A stretch of DNA of 64,000 nucleotides, from NCBI GenBank assembly GCA_050633285.1, contig JBOEGG010000003.1, forward strand, positions 1 through 64,000. The letters are read 5' to 3'. This document shows, piece after piece, positions 9,776 through 20,192 of this stretch. The first letter of the stretch is position 1. Each line of letters opens with the position of its first letter. Below the pieces are notes generated by a model. It made no database searches. It was not told the origin of the DNA and worked only from the letters and a program-made list of their open reading frames with translations. Origin of the DNA: UBA1672 sp050633285 (GTDB taxonomy: Bacteria; Pseudomonadota; Alphaproteobacteria; Micavibrionales; Micavibrionaceae). Position numbers and translations under genes: made by a program.

Positions 9776-11737
9776 ATGAGAAAATATACAGTTTTCATTG
9801 TTGTCGTTGCTTTGCTTGTTTTTACAGGCACGATCCTCTATGGCTACTTTAAATATATCCCCGAGCGTATAGAGCATACTGTTCTTACCAGTATTCGGTC
9901 TATTGGATTCCAAAATCTACAAGTTGGTAAAATTGAAAAGCATCGCGGCGTTGTGCGATTTTTAGATATCTCTTTAGACAAAGAGAGCTTTAGTACCGTC
10001 AAAGAAGTCCGTGTTAGTTTCTCTCCGCTCAATATCTTATTCAATCCAGACCGTGCTAGTAAAATACATATCAAGGGTATAACCCTTACGGGGGATTTTG
10101 CAGATCATCTTTCTATTGCCGGATGGAATGTAGATGCGTCTCATAACTTCTTGAAACAACCTCTCCATTCTTTTCCTGCAAAAACCATCACTATTGAAGA
10201 TAGTCGGCTTGACCTTCTAACCGACGCGGTTGGCGGGCTTGGCATTTATTATAATGCTCAATTACGTCTCAACAATGACCATATCTCCATCAGGGGTGAG
10301 GCTAAGAGCAAGCAAAAACGCGTTTCATATCAATCAAAAATTGATGGCGTAATTCAACAAGACGGAACAATTAATATAAATGCAGAAGCCGAGCAGCTTT
10401 CGTTTAAGTACAAAGATATACATATCAGACGTGGCGCTTCTAAGGTTCAGGCGACATATGACCCAACACAAAACACAACCGTATTTTCCGCAGAGTCGCA
10501 TATGGCATCCGTAATGTGGCATGGCATACCATTACGTGAAGTGCATAGTGTTTTTGATAAAGGCGGCAACACTTATAACTTAACCGCCGAAGGGAAGACA
10601 TTTGGCAACCAACAGATAGAATGGAACACGCGTGTTAATTCTATTAATGATGTCACAAAATCTGAAACAACGCTTCAACCAGATAGCATAGAAAGCCTTC
10701 TCCTATTTCTAAAAGCCAATAAGAAATTGCGAACAGACACTTACTTCCCTCCTGCTGTGCTAAACATTGAATCCCCTGCTTTATCTGTGAATACAATTCA
10801 CGAAAATGCAGCATTAAAAGGTGACTTTACAATTCTAGTTGATACTCCCAGTTTTGAAATAGAGGGGTATTTTTCAAGCCCCGAGGGAGATATCAGTACA
10901 ATAGATGGAGTGGTTTCGATAGAATCAGAAATGGTTTCAACCTCAAAAGAGACAGGCGATAAGACACGATTTACTCTATCCTCATCAGGTGAATTTGCAA
11001 TTGGGGCGCTATCAGAACAAGCGATCCTTAAATGGAGTGCAAAAAACAATATTAAGCGCGGAACACTGGATTACGGCCCTATACAGATCAATAATTTAAA
11101 GGGTGATATTACCCTAGGGTCTAACAAAAAAGGTAAAAAGAGAGAAACGTTGAGCTTCCGTTTACCGTTAAAAAAGGGTATTCCACAACGTGGTAAAGTC
11201 TCTTTGAACATCCGAGACAAACATGCCAGCCTGTTTGAACAAATCGTATTTTATATTTATGGCGGTCAAATCAAAACGCGCAACCGTTTATTTAAAGATG
11301 GTGCGCTTTTGAAAACAAACAAGCTTATTGTCTCTGACATTAATCTGGATCAGTTGTTTGACGATGCAGGTTTTCACAATATCCTAATTTCAGGGACCCT
11401 TGGCGGTGTTGTGCCATTTCATGCAAAGAATAATAAAATTATGGTGAATGGTGGTATTCTACAAAGTCAAAGTAGCGGTGTTATACAGCTTCCTGATAAT
11501 GTTATTTCTGCCTTATTCCCTGGTAATACTCGTAAAATGCACCTGATTAGGGGGGCTTTGAAAAATTACTATTATGAATTTTTTGAGATCAGACTAGATG
11601 GTGATTTATCCGGTCGTGTTCTCATGACATTAAAAGCAAGCGGATTTAATCCAAATTTCAATAATCGTGAGCCTGTTGATTTAAGTCTACAAATTGAAAC
11701 TCAAATATCTATATTATTCAGAAACCTCTTAGAATAA
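9776..11737 (+). CDS. YdbH-like AsmA-superfamily envelope protein
   Basis: 653 residues with one N-terminal membrane anchor (about residues 5-25), then a long beta-rich region with the repeating pattern of AsmA-like bridge proteins. The C-terminus (GGILQSQSSGVIQLPDN and later LRGxxKNYYYEFFEIRLDGDLSGRVLMTLKASGFNP-type residues) matches the end of YdbH/DctA-YdbH family proteins, which work with other AsmA-like proteins in moving phospholipid across the periplasm. The assignment is by recognition of the tail and architecture. It probably shares a transcript with parE, although the functions look unrelated. Confidence 0.65.
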   Translation: MRKYTVFIVVVALLVFTGTILYGYFKYIPERIEHTVLTSIRSIGFQNLQVGKIEKHRGVVRFLDISLDKESFSTVKEVRVSFSPLNILFNPDRASKIHIKGITLTGDFADHLSIAGWNVDASHNFLKQPLHSFPAKTITIEDSRLDLLTDAVGGLGIYYNAQLRLNNDHISIRGEAKSKQKRVSYQSKIDGVIQQDGTININAEAEQLSFKYKDIHIRRGASKVQATYDPTQNTTVFSAESHMASVMWHGIPLREVHSVFDKGGNTYNLTAEGKTFGNQQIEWNTRVNSINDVTKSETTLQPDSIESLLLFLKANKKLRTDTYFPPAVLNIESPALSVNTIHENAALKGDFTILVDTPSFEIEGYFSSPEGDISTIDGVVSIESEMVSTSKETGDKTRFTLSSSGEFAIGALSEQAILKWSAKNNIKRGTLDYGPIQINNLKGDITLGSNKKGKKRETLSFRLPLKKGIPQRGKVSLNIRDKHASLFEQIVFYIYGGQIKTRNRLFKDGALLKTNKLIVSDINLDQLFDDAGFHNILISGTLGGVVPFHAKNNKIMVNGGILQSQSSGVIQLPDNVISALFPGNTRKMHLIRGALKNYYYEFFEIRLDGDLSGRVLMTLKASGFNPNFNNREPVDLSLQIETQISILFRNLLE

Positions 11738-11752
11738 CGCCCTATCCTATAT

Positions 11753-12478
11753 TTACGGGTAATCACAATGGTCATGCGTTACACGCGCAAAGGATTTTGC
11801 ACCGACGGCCACAGTGAAGCGGTATTCTTTATCCTTCACAACAATGGAATGATAGATCGGTAGCACGCCCTTCTTTTTATCTTCACGGCCATCTTTAGTT
11901 TTAAAGGTCAACTCAACCGGTTGATTAGGGTCAAACCATGCTTCTTTTTTTCCGCCGTTACGCTGTACTGATACACCATTTCCAAAAATTGATACTGTAT
12001 TACCATTAATGGAAACATTACTGCCTGGCCCCTTATATACAGGTGTACGGACAACAAATCTTTTACTTTGCGGATCAGTACAATTTTGCGGTGGGCGCGC
12101 AGAAAGAAGGACAGATTTCAAACGTGTAACATCTATGCCTTTATCAAGTTGTTGACGCAGCAATGTTACCATATCTTGCATTGGTCCATCTGAGAGAAGC
12201 TCCTCATAACTTACACGCAGCTGTTCAAGGCGCACCGTTGCTGTTTGTGCTTCTGCACGAAGTTCCGTCATTTGACTTTGCGTTTCACGCTCTTCTTCTT
12301 GGAGAATACGTTTCTCTTGCTCTAAAATATACAGATTTTGCTGTGCTTGCATTCCGCCAACCCAATAGCCAAGCGTAAAAATAATACCAAGAAATATACA
12401 TAGCATCATTGCATTCGTTATCTGACGCGCAGATCTACGACGATAACGCGCATTAGGATCATAGGAGGATAATGTCAT
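11753..12478 (-). CDS. Hypothetical single-pass membrane protein with coiled coil
   Basis: 241 residues: a basic cytoplasmic tail (PNARYRRRSARQ), one membrane segment at about 23-42, a heptad-rich coiled coil at about 48-95 (EQEKRILQEEERETQ), and a C-terminal beta-rich domain with a glycine/asparagine-rich ladder (NVSINGNTVSIFGNGVSV). I recognise no family. It is 20 bases downstream of the SLC13-type transporter gene on the same strand and may be cotranscribed. Confidence 0.6.
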   Translation of the reverse strand: MTLSSYDPNARYRRRSARQITNAMMLCIFLGIIFTLGYWVGGMQAQQNLYILEQEKRILQEEERETQSQMTELRAEAQTATVRLEQLRVSYEELLSDGPMQDMVTLLRQQLDKGIDVTRLKSVLLSARPPQNCTDPQSKRFVVRTPVYKGPGSNVSINGNTVSIFGNGVSVQRNGGKKEAWFDPNQPVELTFKTKDGREDKKKGVLPIYHSIVVKDKEYRFTVAVGAKSFARVTHDHCDYP

Positions 12479-12498
12479 TCAGCAGCCCTTTTCCTCTA

Positions 12499-14388
12499 TC
12501 ATAACCCGAAATAGTATTTTGCGATTAAAATATACGTAACCCACATTAGCAATACGAGAGGTATTCCCGCCCGTAAGAAATCTCTAAACTTATATTGCCC
12601 AGGGCCCATCACCAGTAAGTTTGTCTGATACCCTATAGGAGATGCAAATGAGCAATTCGCAGCAAAGACAACTGTAATGGCAAATAAATATGACACATCA
12701 TAGGCAAAACCGTCTGGTACTTGTACTTCTGTCGCTAAGTTTAATGCTATTGGTGTAAAGAGAATAGCGCATGCATTGTTTGTCAGCACATTCGTGGTAA
12801 AAGCAACAAGAAGGAACAACACAGAAAGCAAGATCAACGGCGACTGTACAAAAGGTATATCTAGGATCAAACCGGCAATATAATCTGCACCACCGGTTAC
12901 TTGCAGACCGACCCCAAGAGCAAGCATAGAGCCAACAAGCAAGAATATTTTACGGTCGATTGCTCGCGTTGCCTGACGTATATTAATACATCCTGAGCCA
13001 ATCATTGCGACTGCACCCGAAAAAGCAGCAGCAGGAATAGATATAAAACCCGTTGCTGCGCTTCCTATCGTTGCCAAGAATATAGCAATCGCAATAGGTG
13101 CCTTGCCCGGAACTGGTAGATCGCGCTTAGATCCTGAAAGAACAATGAAATCAGGATTACGACGTAGATTATTAATACGGTTGTGGCGTCCCGCCACGAG
13201 AAGAACATCACCTGCCTCTAAACGGATGCGCCCCAGACGACGACGCACAACGCGCGCACGGCGTTGTATGCCGAGCACAATTGCGCCAAAACGCTTATGA
13301 AACCCTATATGATCAATCGACATATCAACCATACGTGATGCAGGGGTAATCATAATTTTGGCAAGGACACGAGTTTCTGCACCTTGCAAAACGGATGTTG
13401 TTTCCTCATCTTCTTCTGAATCAGTATTACCGGAAATAACTTCTTCTTGTTCATCCGATAACAAGAACCCTGGATATTGTGACAGTAACCCGGCTAAAGC
13501 TTGACGTGTTGCGCTTACGATTAGAATATCACCCTTGTGAATCTTATGCCCTTCAAATGGAGGTAGGATTAAATGTCCACCGCGTTGGATTAGCTTCACA
13601 TTCATATTACTGAGGTCTCTAAATTTACCATCAATACATTCCGCTCCGACAAGCTTGCTATCCTCGGTAATATCTAGCTCAGCCACAAATTCTTTTTCAA
13701 CACCCACCAGCTCTTCTTTAATGGAGATACGTTGCGGTAATGTACGTGGTACGACAAGTAGCACATAAACGAACCCGACTGCGGCCAACATTGAGCCCGG
13801 TATTACAAAGTCAAAAAAGCCAAGCGGATCGTGTCCCAGTTCAACCATGGTACTGGATACCAAGAGGTTTGTGGATGAGCCAACCAATGTAGTCATACCG
13901 CCCAGAATTGCAACAAAGCTCAACGGCATCATCATACGTCCGACCGGTGCACCAACAGATTGTAACACCGCCTGCAATATTGGGATCGCAATAATAACAA
14001 GTGGTGTATTATTCATAAAGGCACTAAGAACCATGACAAACACCAGAATCGCTAAAACAGACAGCCAAGCTAACTTTTTGTTCTTAAATACAAATAAGTT
14101 AGTTAAGAAGCGCAAAGAGTCTGTATGGATCATCGCCTGCCCCATCACTAATAAAGCAAGGACAGCAATTAAAGATGGATTTGAAAACCCTGAAAGAATG
14201 GCTTCGGGGTTTAATAGATTTTTCTGTTCGGAGTCATATACGGGGAAAAACTGGCCATACAGCAATAAGGCTGTCATTAAGGCCACACTTGTCACCTCAA
14301 GAGGTAATTTTTCCCTAATAAATGCCACAATTGCCGCACCCGTTAGGAAAAGCATAAAAAACATATGAAAGTCTGGACTCACAACCAA
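12499..14388 (-). CDS. SLC13/DASS-family anion transporter with TrkA-C domains
   Basis: 629 residues. Hydrophobic segments fill residues 1-200 and 410-629, and two RCK/TrkA-C-like domains (EFVAELDITEDSKLVG and ITPASRMVDMSIDHIG regions) lie between them at about 215-400. This layout is typical of SLC13 permeases annotated as citrate/sulfate/dicarboxylate carriers. The hairpin motifs SAFMNNTPLVIIAIP and FTTNVLTNNACAILFTPIA carry the conserved Asn-Thr/Asn-Asn-Ala signatures of DASS substrate and sodium sites. The substrate cannot be assigned. It is not linked to an obvious metabolic operon. Confidence 0.85.
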   Translation of the reverse strand: MVVSPDFHMFFMLFLTGAAIVAFIREKLPLEVTSVALMTALLLYGQFFPVYDSEQKNLLNPEAILSGFSNPSLIAVLALLVMGQAMIHTDSLRFLTNLFVFKNKKLAWLSVLAILVFVMVLSAFMNNTPLVIIAIPILQAVLQSVGAPVGRMMMPLSFVAILGGMTTLVGSSTNLLVSSTMVELGHDPLGFFDFVIPGSMLAAVGFVYVLLVVPRTLPQRISIKEELVGVEKEFVAELDITEDSKLVGAECIDGKFRDLSNMNVKLIQRGGHLILPPFEGHKIHKGDILIVSATRQALAGLLSQYPGFLLSDEQEEVISGNTDSEEDEETTSVLQGAETRVLAKIMITPASRMVDMSIDHIGFHKRFGAIVLGIQRRARVVRRRLGRIRLEAGDVLLVAGRHNRINNLRRNPDFIVLSGSKRDLPVPGKAPIAIAIFLATIGSAATGFISIPAAAFSGAVAMIGSGCINIRQATRAIDRKIFLLVGSMLALGVGLQVTGGADYIAGLILDIPFVQSPLILLSVLFLLVAFTTNVLTNNACAILFTPIALNLATEVQVPDGFAYDVSYLFAITVVFAANCSFASPIGYQTNLLVMGPGQYKFRDFLRAGIPLVLLMWVTYILIAKYYFGL

Positions 14389-14484
14389 AGATTATTCCTC
14401 TTTAAACGCTTATACTTACCCTAAAAAAATAAAGAGCGATCATATTATCTTTTTACGCAAAGAGAAGAAAGGCTAAATCAAGTT

Positions 14485-16740
14485 TTATTCACTTTTACTA
14501 CTATTAACATTGACGCCTGACACACCAAATTCACCCAGATTTTTCAGTCCTAAACGGAGGAAAATTTCAGTTCCAGAATCTCCTGAAGAATCATTCGTCA
14601 GGTTTCGTTGCCCAATAACAGACCATGAAACACACTGCCCGAAATAATCAATCCCTATATGTGCTTTACGTAGACCGGAATCTTCGCCTAAATCATGTTG
14701 TGCGGCACCGAATACACGCCACTTATCATTGATATAGTATGATGCAGAATTTCTAACCTGTTCACGCGTTTCATCAATATCCGTTCCCTCTAATGCCCGT
14801 GCGTATAAATAGCGTGTAGAGAGTGTTAACTTATCAACATTGAGCCTTGCATCAACCTCATGGCGTTGCGAGGATAAATCGTTATTATCCAACTGAAAGC
14901 GGTAGTCCAAGGTATAATCGCCTTTATAGCTCCCCGATATTTGTCCGACAACATCTGAATCTTGATCATCAAGGCCAGACCCTTGGTCGAATGGATTATC
15001 ATCCTCATCAAAACGATAACTCTGCCCTACAAAGATATCCCCGTAACTACCATCATGCCCATATACACCAGTTTTCAACCCATATGTTATGTGTGACTGA
15101 TCCTCTACTCCATCAACACCGGGGAAGCGATCTGCTTCGAACAAGTTCAATGCATCCAATTGTACATCTTGACTGTCCTCATTCGGAATATCATCATCGA
15201 CACCAATGTTTGGTGCAAGTGTTACAGAGACAAGTGGCTCTATCACCATTTGAGCATTCTCAAATTGTCTTTCTACTGGGTAACTGGTAAGCGCATTCAC
15301 GTAACCAAACCCACGTGCTTCTGTCGAGTTACCATCAATTGTAGTATCGTTTTGCGACCCTGTACGGTCGTTTACATTATACCATGCAGCTTGCGCGTTT
15401 GCGTTAATTACAGAGACAAGCCCATAATCCGAGACAAGTCGCCTTTCCCAGCCCAGCTCAGCATGTAATCTGTTTACGTCTTGCTCATCATCATCACGCA
15501 CCAGACCAAGAGCATTAGCCCCAACTTTCCAACGTCCACCGATTACAGGAACACTTCCCGGTTCGCCAAGGAATTCCATTTCTATTTCCGGTAAAACATG
15601 TGGCTGGTCTTCACTGTTATCGTCGATACGTAAATCTTGGAAGGCCAATAAACGTCCAACGGCATAGTTTCGCCCTGAGAATCGCTCTGCATATATTTCA
15701 TTGCGTAGTACATTCGGACTAGTGAAATTATATTGGCGTAAATATTGATCATCTGAGGCATAACCAAGTAAAATACCGCTACGCCACTTTTCATTAATAT
15801 CCCATGTACCATCAACGGATATATTCCCGCGAAATTCGCGATCCTCATCGACATCAACGCCTGCACTGCTATCTGTGCGCTCTGAATAGGTAAAACTACC
15901 ATCAACTGTTAAAGACGCGTTTTCCCATCTCTGACGCCATTGCGCCATGGCAAGGGGCACTTCGTTCGTCATTGCCATTACACCAACGGTCAAATCCTTT
16001 TCAGGTGCAATTGCCCAGTAATAACTGCTTTGTACAAACGCGCCAAGACTACTTTTATATCCGGCAGATGGTGTTAAAAAGCCGCTCTTACGTTTTACAG
16101 AACCGTCCGGATGCTCAAAATACGGAACATAGCCAACAGGTACACCCTTTACCTCAAAGCGCGCATTACGATAGCTGATCGTTTTTGCTTCTTTATCATG
16201 TTTTACTTCTGACGCGCGTATCTGCCACAAAGGTGCGGCATCAGGGTCATCCTTACACGTCTCACACGGCGTATAATACGCATCCTTCATTATTGTTACG
16301 CTGCCGCCTTCATGCCGTCCGTTTGAAGCTTTAAAACGTGATCCATCAACAAGGAATGTCTTAAGCCCTTCGACAAAGCCATCCTTCAGCGCATTATTGA
16401 ATTGCACGTTATCGCCATAATGCTTATCTCCATTAACATCAGTGTACTCGACACTTCCAGTCGCGATGACGCTATCTTCTTTTAGGTTATAAATAACTTC
16501 ATCGGCCTTAACCGTTCGGCCAGCCTGAATAAGAACAACATTCCCCGAAGCCGTTACGATTTGTCCGCCCTGATCATGCACAAGAGAATCAGCCTGAAGA
16601 TCAACAGGCTCTTGCTTTATATCTTTTTTTGCAGGTTCTTGTGCATATGCACCACCTGTTACAAATGGCACAGAGAGACAGCTTGCGACTAATAAAAGCC
16701 ATAAACGTTGCGATGATATTATACGGGATGTTTTAGCCAT
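14485..16740 (-). CDS. lptD: LPS-assembly protein LptD
   Basis: Outer-membrane translocon that inserts lipopolysaccharide. 751 residues with signal peptide (to about residue 33, ending AYAQE), an LptA/OstA-like jellyroll domain (LQADSLVHDQGGQIVTASGN through TFLVDGSRFKA), then a large beta-barrel region beginning near KSGFLTPSAGYKSSLGAF. A CETC pair near residue 157 and a single later cysteine in GQCVSWSVIGQRNL are the disulfide candidates, fewer than in E. coli. SurA and PdxA neighbours common in other alphaproteobacteria are not adjacent here. Confidence 0.93.
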   Translation of the reverse strand: MAKTSRIISSQRLWLLLVASCLSVPFVTGGAYAQEPAKKDIKQEPVDLQADSLVHDQGGQIVTASGNVVLIQAGRTVKADEVIYNLKEDSVIATGSVEYTDVNGDKHYGDNVQFNNALKDGFVEGLKTFLVDGSRFKASNGRHEGGSVTIMKDAYYTPCETCKDDPDAAPLWQIRASEVKHDKEAKTISYRNARFEVKGVPVGYVPYFEHPDGSVKRKSGFLTPSAGYKSSLGAFVQSSYYWAIAPEKDLTVGVMAMTNEVPLAMAQWRQRWENASLTVDGSFTYSERTDSSAGVDVDEDREFRGNISVDGTWDINEKWRSGILLGYASDDQYLRQYNFTSPNVLRNEIYAERFSGRNYAVGRLLAFQDLRIDDNSEDQPHVLPEIEMEFLGEPGSVPVIGGRWKVGANALGLVRDDDEQDVNRLHAELGWERRLVSDYGLVSVINANAQAAWYNVNDRTGSQNDTTIDGNSTEARGFGYVNALTSYPVERQFENAQMVIEPLVSVTLAPNIGVDDDIPNEDSQDVQLDALNLFEADRFPGVDGVEDQSHITYGLKTGVYGHDGSYGDIFVGQSYRFDEDDNPFDQGSGLDDQDSDVVGQISGSYKGDYTLDYRFQLDNNDLSSQRHEVDARLNVDKLTLSTRYLYARALEGTDIDETREQVRNSASYYINDKWRVFGAAQHDLGEDSGLRKAHIGIDYFGQCVSWSVIGQRNLTNDSSGDSGTEIFLRLGLKNLGEFGVSGVNVNSSKSE

Positions 16741-16846
16741 GAAAATTTTTTGCCCTACAATGCAGAATCTATTGCCTATAGTCTTGTTTTTTCAGCCTAT
16801 AAAGTCAATATCATAGACACAGAATGCCTAAAAAATACTCACATGC

Positions 16847-18172
16847 CTACTTCATAAAGTCCGGAAGCTCATTACCAAACCCAACAACCTGATTATCACC
16901 ATCATCGTGATGTTTCTTATTCTCAGGCTTTGGTGATCTACGTTTTTTAGGTGGCATTTCGCCACTTTTTATCGGGCGATGCTCTGCTTTTGGAGTACGT
17001 TTGTTATGTTTATTATCACCGCGCGTATCTTCACGCTTTTTATCGTCTTGTTGCTCACCATCTATTGCAACAACTTCAATGTCTTTACCAATTCTCTTAA
17101 CGACAGCTTTAATTTGCTTATCCTCAAAATGAGTAACCAACATCCATGCACGCCCAGTTTGCCCTGCGCGGCCTGTACGGCCAATACGGTGCACATAGTC
17201 ATCCGGGTTTAGTGGCACATCATAGTTAAAGACGTGTGAGACACCTTCAACATCGATACCACGCCCTGCAACGTCACTACAGACAAGCAGTGTGATTTCA
17301 CCTTTTTTATATAAATCCAGTGTTTCCATACGCGCGGCCTGCGCCATATCACCATGTAAGGGGCGCGCTTTGTACCCTTTACGAGTTAACCAATCGCTCA
17401 ATCCGTCAATATCACGTTTTCTATTACAAAAGATAAAGGCATTATCGACTTTTTCTTTTGTAATAATTGCGTTTAGAACGTCTTTTTTGCGTTTTGGGTG
17501 CGTGTTCACCATAAATTGTTCAACAGTTGTCGCCGTTGATGCCGGTGGGGATACTGCGACTTCGCGTGGATTGCTTAAGAACTTATCTGTTAGCTTTTTG
17601 ATTTCCGGAGCCATTGTTGCCGAGAACAGCAGAGTTTGGCGTAAAGGTGGCAAGTGTGAACATATTTTCTCAATATCAGGAATAAAACCCATATCAAGCA
17701 TACGGTCGGCTTCATCAATAACCAGAATTTTGATATCTGTGAGTAAGATTTTGCCGCGCTCAAATAAATCAATTAAACGCCCCGGCGTTGCAATTAAGAC
17801 ATCCGCACCACGGTCTAAAATTTTAATTTGCTCTTCCATAGAAGAGCCGCCGATAAGAAGGGCTTTAGAAAGCTTGCAATTCTTACCATATACATCGAAG
17901 TTATCTGCAATCTGTGCGGCAAGCTCTCGTGTTGGTGAGAGAATAAGCGAGCGTGGCATACGTGCCTTTGCACGCCCACCTGCCAAGATCTCAATCATCG
18001 GAAGGGTAAAACTTGCCGTTTTCCCAGTCCCTGTTTGCGCCAAACCGACAACATCACGTGCCATCAAAACATGGGGGATCGCTTTTTCCTGAATTGGTGT
18101 GGGAGTTTCGTACCCACATTCCTTAATCGCGTCTAAAATATGCTGGCTTAAACCTAGCTCTTCAAAATTCAT
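16847..18172 (-). CDS. DEAD-box RNA helicase, RhlE type
   Basis: 441 residues with all DEAD-box signatures: Q motif YETPTPIQEKAIP, Walker A AQTGTGKT, PTRELAAQ, TPGRLID, VIDEADRMLDMGF, SATM, RGIDVEG and HRIGRTGRAG. The C-terminal tail (about 375-441) is lysine-rich and low complexity, as in RhlE/DeaD helicases acting in RNA decay or ribosome assembly. It is divergent from gshB. Confidence 0.92.
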   Translation of the reverse strand: MNFEELGLSQHILDAIKECGYETPTPIQEKAIPHVLMARDVVGLAQTGTGKTASFTLPMIEILAGGRAKARMPRSLILSPTRELAAQIADNFDVYGKNCKLSKALLIGGSSMEEQIKILDRGADVLIATPGRLIDLFERGKILLTDIKILVIDEADRMLDMGFIPDIEKICSHLPPLRQTLLFSATMAPEIKKLTDKFLSNPREVAVSPPASTATTVEQFMVNTHPKRKKDVLNAIITKEKVDNAFIFCNRKRDIDGLSDWLTRKGYKARPLHGDMAQAARMETLDLYKKGEITLLVCSDVAGRGIDVEGVSHVFNYDVPLNPDDYVHRIGRTGRAGQTGRAWMLVTHFEDKQIKAVVKRIGKDIEVVAIDGEQQDDKKREDTRGDNKHNKRTPKAEHRPIKSGEMPPKKRRSPKPENKKHHDDGDNQVVGFGNELPDFMK

Positions 18173-18255
18173 CTAGTCTTTTTTCATTCTATATATTTCT
18201 TTTCGTGACTAGAGCTATTATAAATAGGCAATAAAAGCAACAAAAGTTGAGTCAA

Positions 18256-19203
18256 ATGAGTTTAAAAATTGCAATCCAGATGGATTCTATCGCAGATGTG
18301 AACATTGAGAAAGACAGTACTTTTGTCTTAGGCCTTGAGGCACAAAAACGTGGATACACGCTGTACCATTACCTTACCGAGACATTAAAGATGGAAGATG
18401 GTATCGTTAGCGCACGTGCAAATCGCATGGAATTACGACGTGAGCACGGAAATCATTATACACTAGGTGAAGATGAAATTATCAACCTTCGTGATGATGT
18501 TGATGTTGTTTTAATGCGACAAGACCCACCTTTTGACATGGGTTACATTACCGCGACTCACCTTTTGGACCATATTACAGACGATACGCTTGTGATGAAT
18601 AACCCGTATGAGGTTCGTAATGCGCCTGAGAAATTGCTTGTAACACATTTCCCCGATTTAGCACCTGCAACGCTTATTACATCTGATAAGCAAGCTTTGC
18701 TCGATTTTTACAAAAAATACGGCAATATGATTCTAAAGCCTCTTTACGGGAATGGTGGTGCGCAAATTTATCATATTGATGAAAACAGCTTTAACCTCAA
18801 CTCTTTACTAGAGATGTTTGAACAATTTTATCGTGAGCCAATCATTGCACAGAAATACATCCCCGAAGCACGCAAGGGAGATAAGCGCATTATATTGATT
18901 GATGGTGATCCTGCCGGTGCGGTTTTACGTGTTCCTGCAGATAATGATGCGCGTGCGAACTTTCATGCGGGTGGATCTGCACAAAAAACAACATTAACCG
19001 AGCAAGAACTTTATATCTGTGAGCGTATTGGCCCTGAGCTTAAGAAACGTGGATTAACCTTTGTTGGAATTGATGTTATTGGCGATTACCTAACCGAAAT
19101 TAATGTAACATCACCAACAGGTTTACAAGAAATCAATGAGTTGGATGGCGTTTGTCTGGAAGCGCAGCTTTGGGATGCATTTGAGGAAAAGCTAAAAAAA
19201 TGA
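18256..19203 (+). CDS. gshB: Glutathione synthase
   Basis: ATP-grasp ligase adding glycine to gamma-glutamylcysteine. The N-terminus SLKIAIQMDSI matches the family start, so I use the ATG at 18256 rather than the in-frame TTG at 18247. ATP-grasp features are MILKPLYGNGGAQIYHID, QKYIPEARKGDKRIILIDG and FVGIDVIGDYLTEINVTSP. The length is normal. Its stop overlaps the hisI start by four bases (ATGA), implying translational coupling. Confidence 0.93.
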   Translation: MSLKIAIQMDSIADVNIEKDSTFVLGLEAQKRGYTLYHYLTETLKMEDGIVSARANRMELRREHGNHYTLGEDEIINLRDDVDVVLMRQDPPFDMGYITATHLLDHITDDTLVMNNPYEVRNAPEKLLVTHFPDLAPATLITSDKQALLDFYKKYGNMILKPLYGNGGAQIYHIDENSFNLNSLLEMFEQFYREPIIAQKYIPEARKGDKRIILIDGDPAGAVLRVPADNDARANFHAGGSAQKTTLTEQELYICERIGPELKKRGLTFVGIDVIGDYLTEINVTSPTGLQEINELDGVCLEAQLWDAFEEKLKK

Positions 19204-19652
19204 ACAAACAAGAGCTTGAAGAAGGTTTAGAGTTCACACCGCGCTTTGATGAAAATGGCCTTATCCCGTGCATTACGACAAGCGCCTCTGATGGTGATGT
19301 TTTGATGTTTGCCTTTATGAATCGCGAAGCGCTTGAGCAGACCATTATGACAGGTGAAGTTCATTACTGGTCGCGCTCACGGCAATGCTTATGGCACAAA
19401 GGTGCAACAAGCGGGTATACGCAACGTGTTATTGAAATGCGCACAGACTGCGACCAAGATTGCATTTGGGTTAAAGTAGATGTGAATGTACCTGATGGCT
19501 CTGACAGCACCACTGACACCGCATGCCATACAGGAAGAAAGACGTGCTTTTACAGAGAGATACAACCAGGTCCTAACAAAACAATTAAAGATTTAATGCA
19601 GTTCAAAGATGCAGATAAGTTGTTTAACCCAGATGATGTTTATAAGAAATAA
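19200..19652 (+). CDS. hisI: Phosphoribosyl-AMP cyclohydrolase
   Basis: Third enzyme of histidine synthesis, a zinc- and magnesium-dependent hydrolase. 150 residues with the family signature VHYWSRSRQCLWHKGATSG and the metal-binding set DCDQDCIW and ACHTGRKTCFYREI. It is the stand-alone hisI type, with no fused HisE domain. Translationally coupled to gshB, a pairing with no metabolic logic I can name. Confidence 0.93.
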   Translation: MNKQELEEGLEFTPRFDENGLIPCITTSASDGDVLMFAFMNREALEQTIMTGEVHYWSRSRQCLWHKGATSGYTQRVIEMRTDCDQDCIWVKVDVNVPDGSDSTTDTACHTGRKTCFYREIQPGPNKTIKDLMQFKDADKLFNPDDVYKK

Positions 19653-19654
19653 CC

Positions 19655-20092
19655 TTAATGGTTATGATTGTCGTGTGATTGATTAACTGCCACAGAAATT
19701 TCATCTTGGGAATAATGGATAGCTCCATACACACACAAATTAATTACGAAAAGAAACGTAGCGATTTTTAATACTTTACCTGCTTTTTTCTTTTTAGGTG
19801 TACACGGGCCATGACCACATCCCGTATCATGGCAATCAATTTTATTACTGACGACATGGATCGCCCAGCCAATAAGCAAAACACCTGCTGAAAATACAAT
19901 GAGCGGCACTTCATAATTATGCATAATATAATGAGCTTCATCTATCCATAACGGCATTACGCCAATCATGCCCATTCCAACAAGAATCGTGATTAAGGTA
20001 AACACGCTAGGCAAAACACAGCAGAAAACATGACTGATTTCTGATAGAACAACAACCCACGAGAATATGCCTTGAACGCGTTTCATCTGCAT
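19655..20092 (-). CDS. Small cysteine- and histidine-rich membrane protein (possibly MerC-like)
   Basis: 145 residues, three or four membrane segments. The first carries HVFCCVLPS, a vicinal cysteine pair in the membrane as in MerC-type transporters. A cytoplasmic or periplasmic loop has IDCHDTGCGHGPCTP, and the C-terminus ends in HDNHNH. Together these suggest a metal-binding integral membrane protein. An internal ATG two codons in is an equally possible start. It is convergent with hisI, three bases apart. Confidence 0.55.
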   Translation of the reverse strand: MQMKRVQGIFSWVVVLSEISHVFCCVLPSVFTLITILVGMGMIGVMPLWIDEAHYIMHNYEVPLIVFSAGVLLIGWAIHVVSNKIDCHDTGCGHGPCTPKKKKAGKVLKIATFLFVINLCVYGAIHYSQDEISVAVNQSHDNHNH

Positions 20093-20192
20093 CTTTCTTA
20101 CACCACGACTATCTTTGTGTGATTAGCTTTATAAAGCAGAGTACATAAACACGCAAAGAAATAATGATATATTATATCATATCTTTTGCTTT